Below the pieces are notes generated by a model. That model was not told where the DNA came from. It searched no databases and saw only the letters and a list, made by a program, of their open reading frames with translations. The position numbers were made by a program, and so were the translations under genes. Below, piece by piece: positions 26,325-35,454 of a DNA stretch of 64,000 nucleotides (positions within the stretch are counted from its first letter, which is position 1; each line of letters opens with the position of its first letter). The DNA is from Fibrobacter succinogenes (GTDB lineage: Bacteria > Fibrobacterota > Fibrobacteria > Fibrobacterales > Fibrobacteraceae), in NCBI GenBank assembly GCA_902776765.1, contig CACYRP010000002.1, positions 1 to 64,000 of the forward strand. Direction: 5' to 3'.

Positions 26325-27293
26325 TCATTTTACTTGCAACAATTTTCTTGGCAAAGACAATATAATCTGCATTTTTTTATCAACCGATTCCGAAAAAAGA
26401 AATACACAAACAGTAGCAGGGATAACAACTACAATCAAAGCATATCCGAGAAAGCAGTTCATATACGGCTTCAACAGGAACCAACATAATGGCATAATAA
26501 AAGCCATATGTAACAAATAAACGTTCATCGTTCTTGAGCCAAAACAAGTAAACCAATATTTTTTATTTGGCATAATTGCTATTAAAGACAGAGACATTAG
26601 TATAGTTAAACAGTAATTAATCCAACGAAAAGCAAAACCCATTAAATGCATTCCATGACAACTTCTAAAACCAGTACCATAAGGAAATCCATAAAATTTC
26701 ATGGTTAGCAATATATATATATAAACGCAGATTACCATGCAAATCAATCCTGTTCTTAACTTAAATTGTAAATTATTTTTTTTCAAAACAATTCCAAGGA
26801 CAAAAAAAAGATAAAAAGACATAACGCGAGGGATATCAAAGTAATCATTCGACACACATTTAAATCCACAAATAAAAGCTATTACAAATGCGATTACAAG
26901 CAATTTTTTCTCATCAAAAAATTTCAATAAAACGGGTGTGACAATGTTATATATGAACAGAACCCACAAATACCACATTGCATAACCAACTTTAAGAGGA
27001 ATACCGTTAGGATATGCACCTGACGCCACCCCAATAAAAATATTCAAAATAGAGAACATAATGCAAGGATAAAGATATCTATATATAGAAAAATTTATGG
27101 TTCGTTCCTTATAAAAGTATCCGGATATAAGGGTAAATAAAGGCATTGTAAATGTCATTATGAAAATCCAAAGAAATTGAACCCATCTATCACCTTGCAA
27201 TTGATAAGGAACAATACAATGAGTTAAAACAACCATTATCATCAAAATGACTTTCAAATTATCCCAAAGATAAATTCTCTGATTTTGTAACAT
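26325..27293 (-). CDS. Acyltransferase family membrane protein
   Basis: 322-residue polytopic membrane protein, second acyltransferase-3-like protein of the locus. The start RIYLWDNLKVILMIMVVLTHCIVPYQ holds the conserved His near the end of helix 1, and FTMPLFTLISGYFYKER is the second family motif. It adjoins a SGNH-like gene, a pairing seen in sugar O-acetylation systems. Probably transfers acetyl or a similar group to the polysaccharide. Confidence 0.8.
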   Translation of the reverse strand: MLQNQRIYLWDNLKVILMIMVVLTHCIVPYQLQGDRWVQFLWIFIMTFTMPLFTLISGYFYKERTINFSIYRYLYPCIMFSILNIFIGVASGAYPNGIPLKVGYAMWYLWVLFIYNIVTPVLLKFFDEKKLLVIAFVIAFICGFKCVSNDYFDIPRVMSFYLFFVLGIVLKKNNLQFKLRTGLICMVICVYIYILLTMKFYGFPYGTGFRSCHGMHLMGFAFRWINYCLTILMSLSLIAIMPNKKYWFTCFGSRTMNVYLLHMAFIMPLCWFLLKPYMNCFLGYALIVVVIPATVCVFLFSESVDKKMQIILSLPRKLLQVK

Positions 27294-27321
27294 ACAAGTT
27301 TTTCCTAAAGAATTATTCTTC

Positions 27322-28266
27322 TTAAATAAGGTTCAAGTCTGTCAACAACTGTTTCGTAAAATACTTTGCTCCTAAATCATTGAGAAATAAAGCACTTGCA
27401 TAATAGGAATCTGACATAAATCTATTATCTCGTGAATAATCAATAAAAGCATAGCCTTTATTGATTACTGCATCTACTAAGGGTTTAATATACTGCAGCT
27501 TAAACGCTTCCGGTATTTGATTATAAAGAGATGAATGCATTGGAGGCATAACAACAACAGGTTTGAATCCTCGTTCTGTGCAGAAATCCAACATTTCACA
27601 GAGAGTTTCTTTGCGAGATTTTATTTCACTCATATGTGATGATGATATCGGAGCTGACAACTCCGTAATTGAGAATTGAGCTTTCCATCCCTTAATTAAA
27701 TCATCCGCACTTTTTTGAAGATTTTTGGGGACAGTCTTACGAATTACAATCTTTTCCAAATTTCTCTTTACTATTGATAAAAATTTACGCATAAATTCAC
27801 GTGTAGTTTTTATTACACACTCTTTAGGTATTACAGAAAATGGACTACGATATAATTGATAAGCCTTCGTTCTTTCTGACTCATCAAAATTTGATATTGT
27901 AGCGGGGTGCAACATTGGATAATATTTAAAATTATGCTCCTTATTGTATTTAACAACCAATCCAGAAAAAGGACATATTGGAATTAAAACTGTACAATTC
28001 TTTTGAAAATAGCTAAAATAATTCTTTAAAATGTTGAAATCATGAACCAACGACTGGGGCCCCAAAGCAAAGTTAAACCCTTTTATCGGTATTCCTTCAT
28101 AATTAAAATTATGCATTCCACTTCCACTACCTGTATTAACCACTTGCAACCCAAAAGTATTTAATTTATATATTTTCTCGGCACCGCCCCATAGCGATTT
28201 ATACCATGAAGTTTTTCGCACGAGCTTATTAAATACAGAAATAATTTTTGATTTAATTTTTGACAT
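27322..28266 (-). CDS. SGNH-hydrolase-like protein, possible O-acylation partner
   Basis: 314 residues. VVNTGSGSGMHNFNYEG and NFALGPQSLVHDFNILKNYF resemble the first two blocks of SGNH/DltD-like proteins, and FLNDLGAKYFTKQLL resembles the last block, where the catalytic Asp-x-x-His normally lies; here the His position is not obvious. The N-terminus is basic, without a clear signal peptide. Next to an acyltransferase gene, it may act on acyl groups of the polymer, but the missing residues make catalysis uncertain. Confidence 0.5.
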   Translation of the reverse strand: MSKIKSKIISVFNKLVRKTSWYKSLWGGAEKIYKLNTFGLQVVNTGSGSGMHNFNYEGIPIKGFNFALGPQSLVHDFNILKNYFSYFQKNCTVLIPICPFSGLVVKYNKEHNFKYYPMLHPATISNFDESERTKAYQLYRSPFSVIPKECVIKTTREFMRKFLSIVKRNLEKIVIRKTVPKNLQKSADDLIKGWKAQFSITELSAPISSSHMSEIKSRKETLCEMLDFCTERGFKPVVVMPPMHSSLYNQIPEAFKLQYIKPLVDAVINKGYAFIDYSRDNRFMSDSYYASALFLNDLGAKYFTKQLLTDLNLI

Positions 28267-28284
28267 AACTATTCTCTATGTGCA

Positions 28285-29205
28285 TTAAAAACCAGGGCAT
28301 CCCTTTGATTCGGGAAGATACTGATAATCAATATTAAAAGAAGATAATTCTTCAATTTCTGTATCAGTCATACAAAAATCAAAAACAGCTATATTTGATT
28401 GTAATCTATTTACATTTGTAGATTTTGGTATAGGAATTAAATTTCGCTGTATATGGTATCGAAGTAATACCTGACCTATATTCTTTCCATACTTGCAAGA
28501 AATTTTCTCCAAATACTGTAGGAATTCTATTTCTTTTTTACATTTGAGTGTTTGCAATGGTGAATAGACCATCATTTGCACTTTTTTTGATGTATAGTAA
28601 TCAATCAAAACTTTTTTCGTATTCAACGGAGAAGTCTCTATTTGATTAACCATTGGAACGACTGTTCCTGATTTAAGCAATTTGTCTAAATGACGCTCAT
28701 AGCTATTGCAAAGGCCAATAGCCCTTACCTTGCCAGCCTTATAAGCTTGTTCCATTTCGTACCAAATTTCTTCAAAAAAATCTGGATAAGGACGATGCAT
28801 GAGCAAAAGATCAATATAATCAGTTTTCAAAAAACGTAAACTTGTCTCAATTTTTTTTGTAACAATATCATGACATGCATGATTTGAGCGCATATAAGGT
28901 GAATTTTTCCAAAAATAAATTCCCTTGTTCATCCCCGGGGTAATTTCATTTTGTCTATAAAGTTCATCGCTAATCTTTGTCACAATAAACAATTTTTCAC
29001 GAATATTACCTCTTTTATGATATAAATTGGAAAAACTATTTCCCAAATCTTCTTCATTATAATAATTGTCTGCAGTATCAAAAAGTCTATAGCCACAATC
29101 ATATGCTGTCAACACAATTTGGGATAATTGACTTCCGAATAGCGGATAGGTTCCTAAACCGATTGACGGAATTACAACTCCATTATTTAATATCATTTTA
29201 TTCAT
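28285..29205 (-). CDS. Aldo/keto reductase
   Basis: NAD(P)H-dependent TIM-barrel oxidoreductase, 306 residues. The catalytic tetrad is visible: Asp in RLFDTADNYYNEE, the Tyr in the same motif, Lys in LFIVTKIS and His in LLMHRPYPD. PIPKSTNVNRLQSN near the end is the cofactor-phosphate region. In this setting it may reduce a keto-sugar or act on a side-group precursor; that is inference. Overlaps the flippase stop by 4 bases. Confidence 0.9.
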   Translation of the reverse strand: MNKMILNNGVVIPSIGLGTYPLFGSQLSQIVLTAYDCGYRLFDTADNYYNEEDLGNSFSNLYHKRGNIREKLFIVTKISDELYRQNEITPGMNKGIYFWKNSPYMRSNHACHDIVTKKIETSLRFLKTDYIDLLLMHRPYPDFFEEIWYEMEQAYKAGKVRAIGLCNSYERHLDKLLKSGTVVPMVNQIETSPLNTKKVLIDYYTSKKVQMMVYSPLQTLKCKKEIEFLQYLEKISCKYGKNIGQVLLRYHIQRNLIPIPKSTNVNRLQSNIAVFDFCMTDTEIEELSSFNIDYQYLPESKGCPGF

Positions 29206-30728
29206 TTTTTGTATTTAGATTTTATAAAAGATTTTATTTTTAGTCGCATTTCTGCATTCATACCGATAGTCCAAACCGTCCCCATTATGGAAAGGGTTGT
29301 CATGCAGCACGTAGCTATCAAACGAATGAACGAAGGTTCCATAAATCGATTGAACAGAAAATACGGGCCAATAAAGGAAACCACTGTCACAGCCGCACAT
29401 CTGAAATGAACATTCAACAAATAATGTCCAATATTATATTTTACATATTTACGCACAATAAAGACGCTTATAAATTCTGACAGAAACATTGTTATATTCG
29501 CAGCCCAAAACACACTTTCCGGTTTTCCGCCCAACTTTAGGAATATATATGCCAATGGGAAAGCAAAACAAAGCAATGAACCAACAACGATATTTGCAAG
29601 AAATAATTTTCCAGTCGCATGAAGAACGATTGTTCTTGGAGTTTTTAAAGCCTGAATCATGCAAAGGACAAACACGAGAATTAGAAAAGATACCGAGTGA
29701 TCGGGATATTCACCCAGCCAAATCTTCAACACATAGTCAGCCTCAAGGCAAAGCGGAAGGATAAAAATCCATAAAAGGTAAAATGAAAAAGTGCTACTGA
29801 GATAAACAAGTTTAAACATCTCCTCTATTTTACCAACCGCATACAGTTTTATAATTTGAGGACGAACCGCAGTTATGAAATTATTGCCAAATTGAGTAAT
29901 CGCACCCTGTACCTGATAAGCCACAGCACGAGCCGCATTCACAACAGGTCCAAAGAATACGTTCAACAAGAGATTTAACCCCTGTCCTTGTGCCAAAACG
30001 GAAACATTTCCAATCAAGTCCGATCCAGAATATTTAAACATATCCTTGTAGAGTGTCTTATCCTTGCACAATTTTAAACGACTTTCCGAATAACGTCTAA
30101 TGCAGTAAATCCGGTAAAAAAGAATTATAGACACATTAAGAAGGAAAAGAAGCGAAGCATAGAAGATCAGTCTATCAAATGACGCATGAGCAAGAGAAAC
30201 TACAATCGCTAATTTTGCTATAGACTCCAACATCCCCACATAGGCGTATATTTTCATATTTTCGTGAGCAATTATCGTTGCCTGATATGGGACCTGCGTC
30301 AATGAAACAAATGCAGAGAGAATTGAAATTTGATAAACCCAAAATGCGGCGTTCAGTCGGCTTTCAGGAATAACCATCTTTTCATAGAAAAACCAGAGAC
30401 CAACACTTTCCGCCAACAAAATAATTATTATCCCAATAAAAACATGAGTCAGTAAGGCCGCATTAAAAATGCTATTTAGTCGTACAAAATCTTTCCTTCC
30501 AAGTTCAAAAGTAATATAACGCGAAGTCGCTGCACCTAGCGATCCGTTAAGAAATGAGAACATTGTAACAATGCCACCGACAGCATTGTATATACCAAAA
30601 TCTTCAATCCCTAGCGTCCGCAACACGACTCTAGATGTATACAAGGACACCCCCATAATAAGGAGCATCCTGAAATACAGAAAAAGAGTATTTTTTGCAA
30701 TACGTTTATTTGCAGATTCTTCGGCCAT
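29202..30728 (-). CDS. wzx: Wzx-type polysaccharide flippase
   Basis: 508-residue MOP/MATE-superfamily membrane protein with about 12-14 helices. The start RIAKNTLFLYFRMLLIMGVSLYTSRVVLRTLGIEDFGIYNAVGG is the typical opening of polysaccharide flippases. It would move the lipid-linked repeat unit across the inner membrane before polymerisation. It is downstream of the Fe-S/acyltransferase fusion gene and overlaps the aldo/keto reductase. Confidence 0.9.
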   Translation of the reverse strand: MAEESANKRIAKNTLFLYFRMLLIMGVSLYTSRVVLRTLGIEDFGIYNAVGGIVTMFSFLNGSLGAATSRYITFELGRKDFVRLNSIFNAALLTHVFIGIIIILLAESVGLWFFYEKMVIPESRLNAAFWVYQISILSAFVSLTQVPYQATIIAHENMKIYAYVGMLESIAKLAIVVSLAHASFDRLIFYASLLFLLNVSIILFYRIYCIRRYSESRLKLCKDKTLYKDMFKYSGSDLIGNVSVLAQGQGLNLLLNVFFGPVVNAARAVAYQVQGAITQFGNNFITAVRPQIIKLYAVGKIEEMFKLVYLSSTFSFYLLWIFILPLCLEADYVLKIWLGEYPDHSVSFLILVFVLCMIQALKTPRTIVLHATGKLFLANIVVGSLLCFAFPLAYIFLKLGGKPESVFWAANITMFLSEFISVFIVRKYVKYNIGHYLLNVHFRCAAVTVVSFIGPYFLFNRFMEPSFIRLIATCCMTTLSIMGTVWTIGMNAEMRLKIKSFIKSKYKK

Positions 30729-30734
30729 TGAGTT

Positions 30735-32540
30735 TTACGGTCTCCAATAAATATTTTCCGCAACCACCTTAGCAGGGTTACCTGCAACAATAGAGTGCGC
30801 CGGCACATTACTCGTCACAACACTATTTGCAGAGATAACAGCCCCATCACCTATTGTCACGCCCTTCATAATCTGGGCGCCAGAGCAAATCCAAACATAA
30901 TTTCCTATGATGACAGGAGCTTTATCTTTATAACCAACCTGAATAATCTTGTGCCCACCGTTATTATCGCGAATCCAAACATCGCGACCAATGCGGGTGA
31001 AATCGCCAATCCAAATTTTTTCGGAACAGACGATTTTCAGTCCCATGTTGGTTGCACCGGGACCAAATCTCAAAAGTGCATTTTTAAAAATTTGTATATC
31101 GCTTGTGGTCTTGATGAAATTATTTCCGTCAATCTGTAATGTTCCGCCATCTTCAATGAGAAGAGCAGTTTCTTCTTTTGTCTTAAAGTTCCGTTTTTCG
31201 CCAAAAGTGAACGAACCGTTGTTTACGACAATCTTTGCTGTCCCTCGCAAGTCAATGGCACAATGGCTCTTGACTGTAAAAACATTGCCATTCCAAAGAT
31301 TCGCTTTAACATGCCTGTTAAAGAAACTATAACGCAAAGTTCTTATTACATCAATCGGCTTTTTCTTGTTGTGATATAAAAATCTAAGTAAGTTTTTAAT
31401 TTTAGACTTGAAAGTCACCTTGTGCGTATGCCCTGGGAAATACTTGTTTGCAACTTCATCAAAGGGCATTGTATCCATATCTTTGAACAGAGCATTTCGG
31501 TCTATTGGAGGATACTTGACCGGCTCAAGAAGAGCAGAACGATTGCCTGGCAAAATGTCATTTACAGTAAACTCGCGACAAACAAGTTTGCTTTTTATCT
31601 TTTCAAAGAAGGCTACACCTTTGGGCGTATTGAGCATCACCATCGATGTACCAAGGTTTTGCTCCAAATCTGGAGCAATTTTTTCAACGCCCCAGAAATC
31701 GCCAAGAGTGATGTCTGAATTGCGCGGAATTTCCTTGAACTTGCAATCATAGCAAGACGGGCGTTCAAACATGTTCCAATGATAGCCGCGACGGTAATGA
31801 TCGTCGTGCCCTTCGCCGTAATATTCCTTACCGTTATCAAAGACAACTTTGCGAGCCAGACTATGCCAGCCATGTTCTTTGTTCTTAGCCTTGACATAGA
31901 TAACCTTACCGCCATATTGCTTTTCAAGCATATCCATGTATTTACGATATGCCTTAGGCGAATTCGTTGCACGGCAAAGGAAATCGACAATTATCAAATT
32001 CTCGTAGTCTTTTCCAAGATAACTGCGCAAAGCACCCATCTGGCAGGGAGAACCGCATGCAAGTACTTTTTCTCCTGCAACAAGAAGTCTTTTGATTTCT
32101 TTATAGAGACCGATTGCGGAACTTTGAACATATTTGCTGCTTCGCAAACGGGCCAAATCGCTTTTGTTGTTCGAGATAAAATTGCAGACAGTCAAATCTT
32201 CGTTTTGGACCGCGCCACTTACGTATCCGCCATCTTTGTACATTGCATTGGCTAGTGCCGAAAAAAATCCACCTGAGGTGCTGTCAAAACGGATGGCAAT
32301 ATTCTTGTGATATCCGCCAATGACTTTAGGCGGATTCAGTTTTTCTGCGGATTTGACTTTGTCCATGTTCTGGAGCGGGCAAACTTTGTTGCACATGCCG
32401 CAGTTTACGCACTTTTCCAAATCGATTTTCGGATACCAGAAACCTTCTTCATCTTGTGGGAATGAAATTGCCCCCTTGGGACAAATATCGCCACAAGCGT
32501 TACAACCACAACATTGTTCTTTGTTTGTAATCTGAATCAT
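30735..32540 (-). CDS. Fe-S F420-dehydrogenase-beta-like domain fused to hexapeptide acyltransferase
   Basis: 601 residues. The N-terminus has two ferredoxin-type clusters: Cys10/11, 13, 16, 20 and Cys44, 47, 50, 54 (CVNCGMCNKVCP). Residues about 70-400 match the coenzyme F420 hydrogenase/dehydrogenase beta-subunit family (FDSTSGGFFSALANAMY, RSSKYVQSS, ACGSPCQMGALR, DITLGDFWG). From about 430 to the end it is a left-handed beta-helix O-acyltransferase (IWIGDFTRIGRDVWIRD, VIIGNYVWICSGAQIMKGVTIGDGAVISANSVV, SIVAGNPAKVV). The two are usually separate genes in EPS loci. It probably reduces and acetylates a sugar substituent, but this is inference. Confidence 0.8.
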   Translation of the reverse strand: MIQITNKEQCCGCNACGDICPKGAISFPQDEEGFWYPKIDLEKCVNCGMCNKVCPLQNMDKVKSAEKLNPPKVIGGYHKNIAIRFDSTSGGFFSALANAMYKDGGYVSGAVQNEDLTVCNFISNNKSDLARLRSSKYVQSSAIGLYKEIKRLLVAGEKVLACGSPCQMGALRSYLGKDYENLIIVDFLCRATNSPKAYRKYMDMLEKQYGGKVIYVKAKNKEHGWHSLARKVVFDNGKEYYGEGHDDHYRRGYHWNMFERPSCYDCKFKEIPRNSDITLGDFWGVEKIAPDLEQNLGTSMVMLNTPKGVAFFEKIKSKLVCREFTVNDILPGNRSALLEPVKYPPIDRNALFKDMDTMPFDEVANKYFPGHTHKVTFKSKIKNLLRFLYHNKKKPIDVIRTLRYSFFNRHVKANLWNGNVFTVKSHCAIDLRGTAKIVVNNGSFTFGEKRNFKTKEETALLIEDGGTLQIDGNNFIKTTSDIQIFKNALLRFGPGATNMGLKIVCSEKIWIGDFTRIGRDVWIRDNNGGHKIIQVGYKDKAPVIIGNYVWICSGAQIMKGVTIGDGAVISANSVVTSNVPAHSIVAGNPAKVVAENIYWRP

Positions 32541-33988
32541 TTAAGCAATCCACGTTGAACTTTTCCGCTAGATGTTTTGGGAATTTCGTTTACCCACTCA
32601 TAAACGGCAGGAATCTTATAACCTTCCAATTTTCCTGACAAAGTTGAAGATATTTCTTCAAATGTTGGACGCTCTGCGTTCGGCTTTGCCACCAGACATG
32701 CTTTCACGACCTCACCAAGAACTTCTCCAGGATCTGGAATTGCAATACAGGCTGATTCTGCAATTCCTGGAATCAAGGCTAGCTGGTCTTCAACTTCAAT
32801 AGGGCTTACTTTTTTCCCGCCAACATTGATGAGTTCCTTTTTGCGACTTTTCAAGAATATGTAACCGTCTGAATTTTTTGTACCCCAGTCGCCGGTTCTG
32901 AAGTAATTACCAAAAAAAACATCATTGTTTGGATGGTTGAGGTAGCCCTGCGTTACATGTTCTCCTTTAACGCAAATTTCCCCTTCATTTCCTAACGGTA
33001 GCGTATTGCCAAATTCGTCAAAGACTTGAATATCCGTATTTGGAGAGGCCTTGCCAACACTATTTAAGGCATTAGCATCTTCATGAAATTCCATAAATGC
33101 AGAACGCGAAGCCTCGGTAAGACCATAATGCATGGTTACGCGGGTGTTCGGCAAAAGCGATGCTAGTTCGTTTTTATCACTTTCGGAAAAATAGGCGCTG
33201 CCCATTTCTATGTACTTGAGTTGGGACGCATAATTGCCAAGCTGGTTGCCGCTCATCTTTTGCAGAAATTTCCAGCTCGAAGGCACCATAGTAAAACCAG
33301 TTACGCCATCTTCTTCAAAGCTTTTGTAAATACGTTTTACATTCACAAAACTTCCGAGTAAAATCAAAGTTTGCCCATTGGACAAACAACAACGAACGCG
33401 TCCGAGTCCAAAGGAATGACTGATGGGAAGTGCTAGCAACTCAACATCATCGGTTTTATTGCGAATGAAATCATTGATATTTCGAGCTGCTGCCGCTTCG
33501 TTTTTAAACGTCAGGGGTACTCCCTTGGGTGTTCCCGTTGTACCTGTCGTAAAAAGAATGTCAGCCACAGAGTCCATATCGGGGAAAGCAACCTCCGATT
33601 GAAGTCCGCTTTCTTGGAAAGAAAAATCCTTGAGAGATTTATTTACCCAAGGTCCTTGAATTTTATCAAAACCGATGACAACAAAAGGATTTAGTATTTG
33701 GGCAATAAAATCAAAGCGGATCGGATTTGTTTCTGGATCAATGGGGGCTACTTTAAGCCCTGCCAAATGTGCTCCGAAATAAGCGTATGCAAATTCAATG
33801 TGTTTCCCGGCAGCCAAGATAACGCATGAACCTTTTCGATAATTTGGCATGCCCTCAAAAAAAATTTTTGCAGCGAGGCCACGACTAACCAATTCGCCGT
33901 ACGATACCGCTGTTTTACCGCTTTTTAAAGCGATTTTTTGAGGATTCTGCTTGGCAAACTCAAATATGGACTGCTCAACCGAAATCAT
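32537..33988 (-). CDS. Acyl-adenylate-forming ligase (AMP-binding)
   Basis: 483-residue ANL-superfamily enzyme that activates a carboxylic acid as acyl-AMP, with the P-loop LFTTGTTGTPKGVPLTF (145-161), the YGLTEA motif, the YFRTGDWG hinge region and the C-terminal catalytic lysine in KTSSGKVQRG. It overlaps by 4 bases the acyl carrier protein gene just upstream, so it most likely loads that carrier. The acid is unknown. This pair suggests that a carrier-bound acyl or amino-acyl group is added to the polysaccharide. Confidence 0.88.
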   Translation of the reverse strand: MISVEQSIFEFAKQNPQKIALKSGKTAVSYGELVSRGLAAKIFFEGMPNYRKGSCVILAAGKHIEFAYAYFGAHLAGLKVAPIDPETNPIRFDFIAQILNPFVVIGFDKIQGPWVNKSLKDFSFQESGLQSEVAFPDMDSVADILFTTGTTGTPKGVPLTFKNEAAAARNINDFIRNKTDDVELLALPISHSFGLGRVRCCLSNGQTLILLGSFVNVKRIYKSFEEDGVTGFTMVPSSWKFLQKMSGNQLGNYASQLKYIEMGSAYFSESDKNELASLLPNTRVTMHYGLTEASRSAFMEFHEDANALNSVGKASPNTDIQVFDEFGNTLPLGNEGEICVKGEHVTQGYLNHPNNDVFFGNYFRTGDWGTKNSDGYIFLKSRKKELINVGGKKVSPIEVEDQLALIPGIAESACIAIPDPGEVLGEVVKACLVAKPNAERPTFEEISSTLSGKLEGYKIPAVYEWVNEIPKTSSGKVQRGLLK

Positions 33989-34215
33989 TTTGAGGCGAGT
34001 TTTTGGGTGAGAGAGACAAGATCAGAAATATCTTCCAAATCCATAATGTCAGATTGACTAAACTTGATAGAAAATTCCTTTTCAAGGTTTGCAATAATAT
34101 TCAAGTGATTCATCGAAGTCCATTCCGGCATGTCTCCAATGCCACAATCGAGTTCTATCGAGGACGGTTCAACTTCAAGAACTTTTGCAATGACATTTAT
34201 AATTTGTTCATCCAT
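33985..34215 (-). CDS. Acyl carrier protein
   Basis: 76-residue four-helix carrier. The phosphopantetheine site is PEWTSMNHL with Ser34, where most ACPs read DSL; the W-[TD]-S form is common in carrier proteins paired with single adenylating ligases. Acidic throughout. Translationally coupled to the ligase gene that follows. Confidence 0.88.
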   Translation of the reverse strand: MDEQIINVIAKVLEVEPSSIELDCGIGDMPEWTSMNHLNIIANLEKEFSIKFSQSDIMDLEDISDLVSLTQKLASK

Positions 34216-34285
34216 AAACTACACAATCTCCCTATATACAGATGCTATACTTACACATGGTTTTAAAATTTTCCCCTCTCCCACC

Positions 34286-35383
34286 TTACTTCACCAATCC
34301 CTTTTCGAGGTATTCGGCGAGATTAATGCGGGTGACGCTTGCGACATGGTCGGCAGCGACTTTTTCCATATCGTGCTTAACCATGATTTTTACAAGTTGT
34401 TCGAATGTCGTCTTTTGCGGATTCCAGCCGAGTTCGGCCCTCGCCTTGGTCGGGTCGCCCCAGAGGTTCACCACGTCAGTCGGGCGGTAGAAATCTTCGG
34501 ACACGGCCACAACGGTCTTGCCCGTAGCAACATCGATGCCCTTTTCATGGACGCCTTCGCCTTCCCAGTGGAGTTCAATACCTGCATACTTGAACGCGAG
34601 TGTCGCAAATTCACGAACGGTGTGCTGCACGCCGGTCGCGATCACAAAATCTTCGGGCTTGTCGTGCTGCAAAATGAGCCACATGCATTCCACGTAGTCC
34701 TTGGCGTAGCCCCAGTCGCGGAGGCTGTCGAGGTTGCCGAGGAACAGGCAGTCCTGCTTGCCCTGGGCGATACGGGCGGCGGCGAGCGTAATTTTGCGGG
34801 TCACGAATGTTTCGCCGCGGCGTTCAGATTCGTGGTTGAAGAGGATGCCGGAGCAGCAGAACATGTTGTAAGCTTCGCGGTATTCCTTGATGATCCAGAA
34901 ACCATAGAGCTTGGCGACGGCGTAGGGGCTGTACGGGTGGAACGGGGTGTTCTCGTTCTGCGGAACTTCTTCGACCTTGCCGTAGAGTTCGCTAGTGCTG
35001 GCCTGGTAAATGCGGCAGGTCTTTTCCAAATGATTGGTACGCACAGCTTCAAGAATGCGGAGCACTCCGGTGGCGTCCACGTCGGCGGTAAATTCTGGGG
35101 AGTCAAATGAAACCTGCACATGGCTCTGTGCAGCAAGGTTGTAAATTTCAGTCGGCAGTACCTTGCCCACGACTTTCACGAGGCTCATGGAGTCGCCCAT
35201 GTCGGCGTAGTGCAAATGGAAATTGGGCCTGCCTTCGAGGTGTGCAATGCGCTGGCGAAAATCCACCGAAGAGCGGCGGATGATGCCGTGGACTTCATAG
35301 CCCTTGGCCAGCAAAAATTCAGAAAGATAGGAGCCGTCCTGGCCCGTGACACCGGTGATAAGAGCTATGTTTCGTTTTGTCAT
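34286..35383 (-). CDS. gmd: GDP-mannose 4,6-dehydratase
   Basis: Short-chain dehydrogenase-family enzyme making GDP-4-keto-6-deoxymannose from GDP-mannose. The NADP loop is [15 protein letters not shown] (10-24), the catalytic Tyr/Lys pair is in [14 protein letters not shown], and the substrate segments [19 protein letters not shown] and [16 protein letters not shown] are diagnostic. 365 residues, normal for the family. Together with the next gene upstream it forms the GDP-L-fucose pathway, so the polymer probably contains fucose. Confidence 0.96.
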   Translation of the reverse strand: MTKRNIALITGVTGQDGSYLSEFLLAKGYEVHGIIRRSSVDFRQRIAHLEGRPNFHLHYADMGDSMSLVKVVGKVLPTEIYNLAAQSHVQVSFDSPEFTADVDATGVLRILEAVRTNHLEKTCRIYQASTSELYGKVEEVPQNENTPFHPYSPYAVAKLYGFWIIKEYREAYNMFCCSGILFNHESERRGETFVTRKITLAAARIAQGKQDCLFLGNLDSLRDWGYAKDYVECMWLILQHDKPEDFVIATGVQHTVREFATLAFKYAGIELHWEGEGVHEKGIDVATGKTVVAVSEDFYRPTDVVNLWGDPTKARAELGWNPQKTTFEQLVKIMVKHDMEKVAADHVASVTRINLAEYLEKGLVK

Positions 35384-35402
35384 TTTTTCCTAGTCTTTAT
35401 TT

Positions 35403-35454
35403 TTAGATTGCTTCGCAGCGCTCGCAATGACGTTTTTTATTCGCAATGACGTTA
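35403..35454. repeat. Short direct repeat between gmd and fcl
   Basis: TCGCAATGACGTT occurs twice within about 30 bases, preceded by GCTTCGCAGCGC. The sequence resembles dispersed intergenic repeat elements rather than a regulatory site. Confidence 0.45.
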
